A stretch of 10,319 nt of DNA, taken from assembly GCA_964448855.1 (NCBI GenBank), contig CAYUXI010000034.1:1-10319 (forward strand). The letters are read 5' to 3'. The notes beneath the pieces are model-generated. The model had not been told where the DNA came from and made no database searches. It saw only the letters and a program-made list of their open reading frames with translations. This document shows positions 6,564 through 10,319 of the stretch, one piece after another (position 1 is the stretch's first letter; the number at the start of each line of letters is the position of its first letter). This stretch comes from QAMX01 sp964448855 (GTDB taxonomy: Bacteria; Bacillota; Clostridia; Oscillospirales; QAMX01). The position numbers were made by a program, and so were the translations under genes.

Positions 6564-6657
6564 GGCGATAGGGTGAAGTGGGTGGTGGAAGGTGGAATGT
6601 GAGGATTTTTGGCACGGACAAGCTCGGCGGCAATGGTGAATGTAGTTCCACAAATAT

Positions 6658-6762
6658 CAGCAATCCCTCCGTCCCTCTTACACAAGGGAGGCTTTGGAAA
6701 GTGATGCGCGTCTGCGGACGCTGTGATATGCGTTCCTTCGGAACACGTGAGGAGTGATGAGA
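6658..6762 (+). repeat. 105-bp duplicated block, copy 1 (contains family A copy 2)
   Basis: Begins CAGCAATCCCTCCGTCCCTC with TTACACAAGGGAGGC following, and continues to GTGAGGAGTGATGAGAG. It matches 6937-7041 without indels apart from a cluster of substitutions around 6710-6718 and one in the core. Inside are GTTCC-TTC-GGAAC (6732-6744) and, only in this copy, GCGTC-TGCG-GACGC. Confidence 0.88.
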
Positions 6763-6853
6763 GTAGAGAACCCCGGCGGGAGCAAGCCTTGTGCCCTACG
6801 CACTACCAACTGTTTCCGCTACGAATTCAGTTGCCAACCTTGTATAACCTCCA

Positions 6854-6888
6854 AAGCTCCCTCTGACGATGGGAGTTGAGGGAGAGAA
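6854..6888 (-). repeat. Repeat family B copy 3 (short)
   Basis: The 35-bp core AAGCTCCCTCTGACGATGGG and the following GAGTTGAGGGAGAGAA match copies 1 and 2. The 29-bp linker shared by those two is absent; sequence diverges after GAGAA. It lies between the two 105-bp blocks. Confidence 0.85.
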
Positions 6889-6936
6889 GACTGTTTCCGA
6901 GTGCTCACTTGCATTCGTAGCTTTCCACCCATCGAA

Positions 6937-7041
6937 CAGCAATCCCTCCGTCCCTCTTACACAAGGGAGGCTCTGGAAAGTGATGCGCACCGAACGACGC
7001 TGTGATATGCGTTCCTTCGGAACACGTGAGGAGTGATGAGA
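6937..7041 (+). repeat. 105-bp duplicated block, copy 2 (contains family A copy 3)
   Basis: Copy of 6658-6762 at an offset of 279 bp. The internal hairpin GTTCC-TTC-GGAAC is conserved at 7011-7023. The short GC stem around 6710 in the first copy is lost here through substitutions. Confidence 0.88.
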
Positions 7042-7177
7042 GCTGGGAGCCACGGCACGAGGGTGCGTTGGGCAGCAAAAGGTGGAAAGTGAGGATATTT
7101 TGATGTGGCAAAACGTGGCCCGTCTCTACGGCCGCACACGGTCGGCTCTGGAGGTTTCCCATTTCTGCCCGTTTTTC

Positions 7178-7212
7178 AAAAAAAAGGGGCGGAAAACCCA
7201 GTTTTCCGCCCC
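7178..7212 (-). terminator. Intrinsic terminator of the rpmH-jag operon
   Basis: On the minus strand a perfect 12-bp stem, GGGGCGGAAAAC with GTTTTCCGCCCC and a 3-nt loop, is followed directly by eight T. It begins 8 nt after the jag stop codon. On the plus strand the stem is not followed by T, so it acts in one direction. Confidence 0.93.
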
Positions 7213-7219
7213 CGTTGGC

Positions 7220-8002
7220 TCAGTTCGCCTCTGTTTTGACCTCGGAATCCGATTTAGCGTTTCCGCCATTCGTTCCATGTCCGCGACGCCCACGGCGGTA
7301 TCCACCGTGAGACTTTCCGTTGCGCTGTCCGGCGGCCGGCCGATCATTTTTCGGTTGACCGGCTTTGCCCTCCGGTGCCACAATGACGCGGCGGTTCGGC
7401 TCCTGACCCGTCGAGAAGGTTGTCACGCCGGGCATATCCTGCACGGCGGCGTGAACGATTCTCCGGTCATGAGCGGCCATCGGATCCAGTGCGATGCTGC
7501 GATTGTATTTCAGCACGCGGTCAGCCGTTTTGGCGGCCAGATGCTGCAGATATTCCTCGCGCTTCTCCCGATAGTTCTCGGAATTGATGGAGATTTTCGC
7601 GTAGGTCTCTTCCCCACGGTTCACAGCCAGCGCCGTGATGTACTGGATGGCATCGAGCGTTTCGCCGCGGCGGCCGATGAGAATCCCCATATCGTCGCCC
7701 TCGAGCGTCACGTTGACGCGGCCTTCCTCTTCTTCGATTTTCATCTTGGCCTGAACAGACATCCGCTCAAACAGACCCTGCAGGAATTTCTCCGTGCGAT
7801 AAGCCGGACCCGCCTCGTAGAAGACGCGAACCGTCGCCGTCTTCTCGCCGAGACCCAAAAATCCGCCCTTTTTCTGGTCGATGAGCTCATAGGTAATTTC
7901 ATCCCGCGAAAGGTTCAGCTGCGCAAGTGCTTTTTCAACGGCCTTTTCCAGTGCATCGTTGATGTTTTTCGCGCTGCCTTCCACATCAATATAATTATTC
8001 AT
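7220..8002 (-). CDS. jag: RNA-binding protein Jag/KhpB (Jag_N-KH-R3H)
   Basis: A 260-aa cytoplasmic RNA-binding protein, the usual partner gene of yidC in Firmicutes. The Jag N-terminal domain covers about 1-58 (YIDVEGSAKNINDALEKA, then KKGGFLGLGEK). A KH domain follows (about 75-140) with GRRG at 110-113. An R3H domain covers about 145-208, with R180-x3-H184. A basic, Gly-rich low-complexity tail of about 50 residues follows (YRRGRRGHG at 235-243). In other Firmicutes KhpB acts with KhpA in post-transcriptional control of cell-wall and division genes. The start ATG 8002 overlaps the yidC stop by 8 nt. ATG 8011, giving four more residues in a better-spaced ribosome-site context, is a real alternative. 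The open frame further upstream lies inside yidC. It is last in its operon. Confidence 0.95.
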   Translation of the reverse strand: MNNYIDVEGSAKNINDALEKAVEKALAQLNLSRDEITYELIDQKKGGFLGLGEKTATVRVFYEAGPAYRTEKFLQGLFERMSVQAKMKIEEEEGRVNVTLEGDDMGILIGRRGETLDAIQYITALAVNRGEETYAKISINSENYREKREEYLQHLAAKTADRVLKYNRSIALDPMAAHDRRIVHAAVQDMPGVTTFSTGQEPNRRVIVAPEGKAGQPKNDRPAAGQRNGKSHGGYRRGRRGHGTNGGNAKSDSEVKTEAN

Positions 8003-9122
8003 CGTCGTCTTCATCCTCTTCATCCTGTTCGGAAGCATCCGGCTCATCCTCGAGTTCTTCGTCGTCGAGCTCCTCTTCGACAGTTTCCTCAATTTCTTCC
8101 GGTTCCTCTTCCGGTTCGATTTCCGTCCCGACGGTTTCAATCACGGGTTTCTTCTTTTTTTCGCCTTTGACCGGCTCCGGCTCCACGACGCCGTACCGTT
8201 TTTTGGCCACATACATGAGCAGCGGCTCCTGCAGACCGGACAGAATGTTGTTCACGATCCAGTACAGGGTCAGGCCGGCCGGCAGGGTGAACCCGATGAC
8301 CAGCGACATGATCGGCATGAAGTAGAGCATGGTCTTGGAGGTATTCGCTGCGCTGGCTGCCGCATCACTCTGGACGGAGTTGCCGTTCAGCTTCTGTGTC
8401 AGCATACTGGACAGATACGCCGTAATCGCGGAGATGACCGGCAGGATGGCCAGCAGGTTGATCGGGCTGTAGCTCGGCTGCTCGCCGAGGTCGAGACCCA
8501 GGAAGTTGAAATCGATTTCAAACAGGTTCTGGTATTCCGGCTGGAGCGCCTTCAGCCGCTCCGTATTGCCGGCGAGAGCCTGTGCCAGGTTCAGCTCATT
8601 GACGGTATTCGCGCTGCGGACGCCGCTTTCGCTGACTGTGATCTGCTGGTTCAGGCGTTCCATCCAGGTGGCGGAATCCTCCGTTTTCTGGATGTAAATG
8701 CCGTTTTCATAGTCGCTCTGGAGCTGCAGCGCGACATTCTGTACGACGGCCTTGTCCTTGTTGGCCATCATGTAGTAGACGGGCTTGTAAATGACGCCGT
8801 ACAGACCGAGGATAATCACGAGCACCAGCAGCATCGGCAGGCAGCCGCCGAACATACTGACGCCCTCTTCTTTATAGAGTTTCTGAACTTCTTCGGAATA
8901 TTTCTGCTTGTTATTCTTGTATTTCTTTTCGAGCTTGGCCATTTTCGGCGCGATACGCTGCTGGTCGATCATGCCCTTTTTGGACTTCAGTTGCAGGGGG
9001 AAGAGCAGCACTTTGGTGATGATGGTAAACAGGATGATGGCAAGCCCGAAGTTGTTCGTCAGGAAGGTCATGATAAATTTCATGATCGCGGCGAACACGT
9101 CGGTTACGAGCGGGATGTACAT
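7995..9122 (-). CDS. yidC: Membrane protein insertase YidC/Oxa1/SpoIIIJ family
   Basis: A 375-aa integral membrane protein that inserts or folds membrane proteins, alone or with SecYEG. The first long membrane segment is about 24-44 (FGLAIILFTIITKVLLFPL); its pocket residue, usually Arg, appears to be Lys37. A charged cytoplasmic hairpin follows (about 47-86). Further hydrophobic segments are about 94-118, 220-242, 265-283 and 285-305. The loop 120-215 is long and hydrophilic. There is no lipoprotein signal with a lipobox Cys, unlike Bacillus SpoIIIJ. The tail is lysine-rich at 319-326 and then strongly acidic to the end (about 335-375). GGAGGA sits about 5 nt before ATG 9122, which decides this start; the upstream in-frame extension overlaps yidD and lacks family similarity. 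Confidence 0.96.
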   Translation of the reverse strand: MYIPLVTDVFAAIMKFIMTFLTNNFGLAIILFTIITKVLLFPLQLKSKKGMIDQQRIAPKMAKLEKKYKNNKQKYSEEVQKLYKEEGVSMFGGCLPMLLVLVIILGLYGVIYKPVYYMMANKDKAVVQNVALQLQSDYENGIYIQKTEDSATWMERLNQQITVSESGVRSANTVNELNLAQALAGNTERLKALQPEYQNLFEIDFNFLGLDLGEQPSYSPINLLAILPVISAITAYLSSMLTQKLNGNSVQSDAAASAANTSKTMLYFMPIMSLVIGFTLPAGLTLYWIVNNILSGLQEPLLMYVAKKRYGVVEPEPVKGEKKKKPVIETVGTEIEPEEEPEEIEETVEEELDDEELEDEPDASEQDEEDEDDDE

Positions 9123-9163
9123 CGGCTTCCTCCAAAAAAAGAAAAAATCACAGGCGGTATTTC

Positions 9164-9373
9164 TCAGGGAACCGGGTCGTATCCCCCCGGATGAAACGGG
9201 TGACATCGGCAGACGCGCTTCACCGCAAGCCAGCCGCCCTTCAGCGCACCGTATTTCTCGATGGCTTCCAATGCATAAGCCGAGCACGTCGGAATATAGC
9301 GGCAGCATGGCATTTTATGCGGTGAAATATGGCGCCGGTAAAAGCGAATGGCTGCAAGCAGACATTTTTTCAT
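9164..9373 (-). CDS. yidD: Membrane protein insertion efficiency factor YidD
   Basis: A 69-aa YidD protein, which in E. coli assists insertion of YidC-dependent membrane proteins and associates with the inner membrane through an amphipathic N-terminus. Conserved features are FYRRHISP (11-18), CRYIPTCSAYA (24-34), KGGWLAVKR (45-53) and RCHPFHPGGYDPVP (56-69), with Cys residues in the family positions. Length is typical. GAGGTG lies 5 nt before the start. It begins 13 nt after the rnpA stop and precedes yidC by 41 nt, the standard order. Confidence 0.96.
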   Translation of the reverse strand: MKKCLLAAIRFYRRHISPHKMPCCRYIPTCSAYALEAIEKYGALKGGWLAVKRVCRCHPFHPGGYDPVP

Positions 9374-9386
9374 CGCGACACCTCAT

Positions 9387-9731
9387 TCAGCCGACAGTCC
9401 GATACAGACCGGCGGCTGCAAATGCTTTTTTCAATTCCCGTTCGAGTGTATGGTAATCAGCGGTTTTGGCCCGGCTCCGCGCCACAATGACGAGATCGAA
9501 GCCCGGCTGCAGCAGCGGCTCCTCCAGGCGATAAATCTCGCGGATGCGCCGTTTGATGCGGTTGCGAACAACGGCAGAGCCAATTTTCGTTCCGACCGTC
9601 AGACCGAGACGCGTGGAACGACGTCCGGTACGCCGGTAATACAGAACGACAGAGCCCTGCACCGCTCTTTTTCCCCTGTTGTATAACCTTTGAAATACCC
9701 TGTTTTCTGTCAGCGACACGGTAAACCGCAT
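9387..9731 (-). CDS. rnpA: Ribonuclease P protein component
   Basis: A 114-aa basic protein subunit of RNase P, which with the RNA subunit matures tRNA 5' ends. The family motif VVRNRIKRRIRE (54-65) carries the RNR box (56-58). RLGLTVGTKIGSA (41-53) and FDLVIVAR (78-85) match the central sheet. The N-terminal segment has Phe3 and Phe13, in line with the aromatic substrate-binding cleft. GGGGTG precedes the start by about 8 nt. It lies 183 nt after the rpmH stop. Confidence 0.96.
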   Translation of the reverse strand: MRFTVSLTENRVFQRLYNRGKRAVQGSVVLYYRRTGRRSTRLGLTVGTKIGSAVVRNRIKRRIREIYRLEEPLLQPGFDLVIVARSRAKTADYHTLERELKKAFAAAGLYRTVG

Positions 9732-9835
9732 ACGCCGTTCACCCCTTCCGGCTGGAAATCCGCGTCAAAAGTTGCGCGGGCACGGCGGGGCGCATCAATC
9801 TGTGACGCATTTGAACGCTTCCGTTTTGTTGGTTC

Positions 9836-9862
9836 GCAGCCGCCGGTTGTCCCGGCGGCTGC
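9836..9862 (-). other. Stable 11-bp hairpin in the rpmH-rnpA spacer
   Basis: GCAGCCGCCGG pairs perfectly with CCGGCGGCTGC around a 5-nt loop, about 53-79 nt after the rpmH stop. No T tract follows on the minus strand, so it is not a standard terminator. A weaker hairpin (TTGGGCA with TGCCCCAA) lies just before it. It may be a processing or attenuation element that sets rpmH above rnpA expression (inference). Confidence 0.6.
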
Positions 9863-9914
9863 AATCGCTTGGGGCAAAGAATCTGCCCAAACGGAGCTTC
9901 TGTCGGGCAGCCGA

Positions 9915-10049
9915 CTAATGCGTCAGCCGCGCTCTGCCCTTTGCGCGTCTGCGCGCCAGCACCTTACGGCCGTTTGCCGTGCTCATTCTCTTGCGGAAGC
10001 CGGCTTCCTTGCTTCTCTGCCGCTTCTTGGGCTGATACGTTCTGAGCAT
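9915..10049 (-). CDS. rpmH: 50S ribosomal protein L34
   Basis: A 44-aa protein translating as MLRTYQPKKRQRSKEAGFRK and ending RRRAKGRARLTH. It is a near-perfect match to the bacterial L34 pattern (M-K-R-T-Y-Q-P-...-F-R-x-R-M-x-T-x-x-G-R-x-V-L). Position 2 is Leu rather than the common Lys. L34 is a small basic component of the large ribosomal subunit. GAGGTG lies about 7 nt before ATG, and a strong promoter lies about 50 nt upstream. First gene of the rnpA-yidD-yidC-jag operon. Confidence 0.97.
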   Translation of the reverse strand: MLRTYQPKKRQRSKEAGFRKRMSTANGRKVLARRRAKGRARLTH

Positions 10050-10097
10050 TTTCTTCACCTCGCTTGTCCGTTCTCAAGGATATTCGCGTAGATACTA

Positions 10098-10127
10098 ATT
10101 ATATACCATTTGACCGCCTTCTGTCAA
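10098..10127 (-). promoter_or_regulatory. Sigma-A type promoter of the rpmH operon
   Basis: On the minus strand TTGACA (10127-10122) and TATAAT (10103-10098) are both perfect hexamers with an 18-bp spacer. TATATA two bases earlier would give 16 bp. Transcription would start near 10090, leaving a leader of about 40 nt before rpmH. Confidence 0.88.
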
Positions 10128-10239
10128 TACATCTCCGGAAAAAAACCTTCTTTTCCGCCGTCTCCTCCGCAGCTTTCCAAAACCCGCCGCTGAAAATTCA
10201 CCGGATTGCGTGAAAAAATCGGAGCTCCCCGGCCAAATA

Positions 10240-10248
10240 TGGTATAAT
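10240..10248 (+). promoter_or_regulatory. Extended -10 promoter of the divergent gene
   Basis: TGGTATAAT (TGnTATAAT) is a perfect extended -10 element. No good -35 is seen at 16-18 bp. TTGCGT at 10206-10211 is too far away. An 8-bp palindrome GGAGCTCC (10221-10228) lies just upstream. The start would be near 10255, about 50 nt before the ATG at 10306. Confidence 0.65.
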
Positions 10249-10305
10249 AGAGTCGGCTACAGCACGTCTGCTGCGGTCGAAATGAATCGAAAAGGAGCCG
10301 AAACA

Positions 10306-10319
10306 ATGCTTGCAAAAAC
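10306..10319 (+). CDS. 5' end of a divergent gene, identity unknown (dnaA possible by synteny)
   Basis: ATG CTT GCA AAA AC is preceded by AAAGGAG with 8 nt spacing and by an extended -10 promoter, so a real gene start is likely. Only four codons (M-L-A-K) are visible, so the product cannot be recognised. In many Firmicutes dnaA is divergent from rpmH at this position. That is the leading guess, weakened by the lack of visible DnaA boxes in 10050-10305. Confidence 0.5.

Larger units (their letters stand above)
5941..7102. repeat. Composite palindromic repeat array filling the hflX-jag intergenic region
   Basis: This block lies between the hflX upstream region and the jag terminator and has no credible gene. 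It alternates hairpin cores (families A, B, C and D, listed separately) with partly conserved linkers. One linker reads like CCTGTGGAATCACC followed by TTCAACCGTAGCCACCC. The other ends in CCTCCAAAGCT. In the left part unit starts are spaced about 86, 90, 46 and 46 bp. Orientation is leftward for A1, B1, C and B2, then rightward for D, leftward-facing B3 lies between rightward A2 and A3. A related 24-bp segment, AAGGTGGAANGTGAGGAT and the following bases, occurs at 6589-6612 and 7079-7102. Between 7042 and 7177 I see nothing else. Confidence 0.8.

Noticed and set aside
5883..6653. Leftward open frames across the repeat array and N gap
   Set aside because: The translation consists of repeat-derived peptides (for example APPLGELSPKVTERV), contains a run of X from the gap, has no ribosome site and changes frame with each repeat unit. 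It is a spurious reading of palindromic DNA.
6796..7162. Small leftward open frames right of the array
   Set aside because: They read the A and B repeats again, with no recognisable domain and no good start signal.
7082..8170. Plus-strand open frame of 362 codons
   Set aside because: Antisense to jag, starts in the repeat region and runs through the jag terminator stem. No domain is seen.
9123..9308. N-terminal extension of yidC to an upstream ATG
   Set aside because: It overlaps yidD out of frame, is not hydrophobic or family-like, and the ATG at 9122 has a strong GGAGGA site.

Overview
The window looks like a chromosomal segment of a fairly GC-rich member of the Clostridia, most likely an Oscillospirales/Ruminococcaceae-type gut anaerobe. 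The grounds are the rpmH-rnpA-yidD-yidC-jag order, the strong GGAGG-type ribosome binding sites, and the dense short palindromic repeats of the 'CTCCCT...AGGGAG' kind common in that group. A run of exactly 100 N (6246-6345) suggests a scaffolded draft or metagenome assembly. The species cannot be named from this sequence.

Layout. Almost everything is transcribed leftward (minus strand), in two operons separated by about 1.5 kb of non-coding repeat DNA. The right-hand operon starts at a good sigma-A type promoter (10098-10127). It reads rpmH (ribosomal protein L34), rnpA (RNase P protein), yidD, yidC (membrane insertase) and jag/khpB (RNA-binding protein), and ends at a strong intrinsic terminator (7178-7212). 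mnmE/mnmG, which often follow jag in Firmicutes, are absent. At the far right edge a divergent gene begins on the plus strand (10306), with an extended -10 promoter and a ribosome binding site. By synteny it could be dnaA, but only four codons are visible and no DnaA boxes are seen.

The left-hand operon (5705 to 171) reads hflX (ribosome-rescue GTPase), a YigZ/IMPACT-family protein, an arylamine N-acetyltransferase, mnmA (tRNA 2-thiouridylase), a WYL-domain transcription factor and a methyltransferase-type corrinoid protein. Four of the five junctions are short or overlapping (26 bp, or overlaps of 4-8 nt); the mnmA-WYL gap is 35 bp. This implies one translationally coupled transcript. The last pair, regulator plus corrinoid protein, looks like a metabolic unit appended to housekeeping genes; a cognate methyltransferase is not in the window.

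The non-coding block (about 5706-7177) has two parts. Upstream of hflX is a helically phased set of TGGRA direct repeats (5777-5912). The remainder (about 5941-7102) is a composite array of one palindromic repeat superfamily in both orientations, with conserved linkers, a 46-bp tandem repeat running into the assembly gap, and a 105-bp duplicated block. Two more members sit at the left edge (1-146), just downstream of the corrinoid gene. A two-hairpin core in which the first hairpin varies in sequence but keeps its pairing, and is cleanly missing from some copies, is the most interesting structure here. I found no clear evidence of a new defence or metabolic system.
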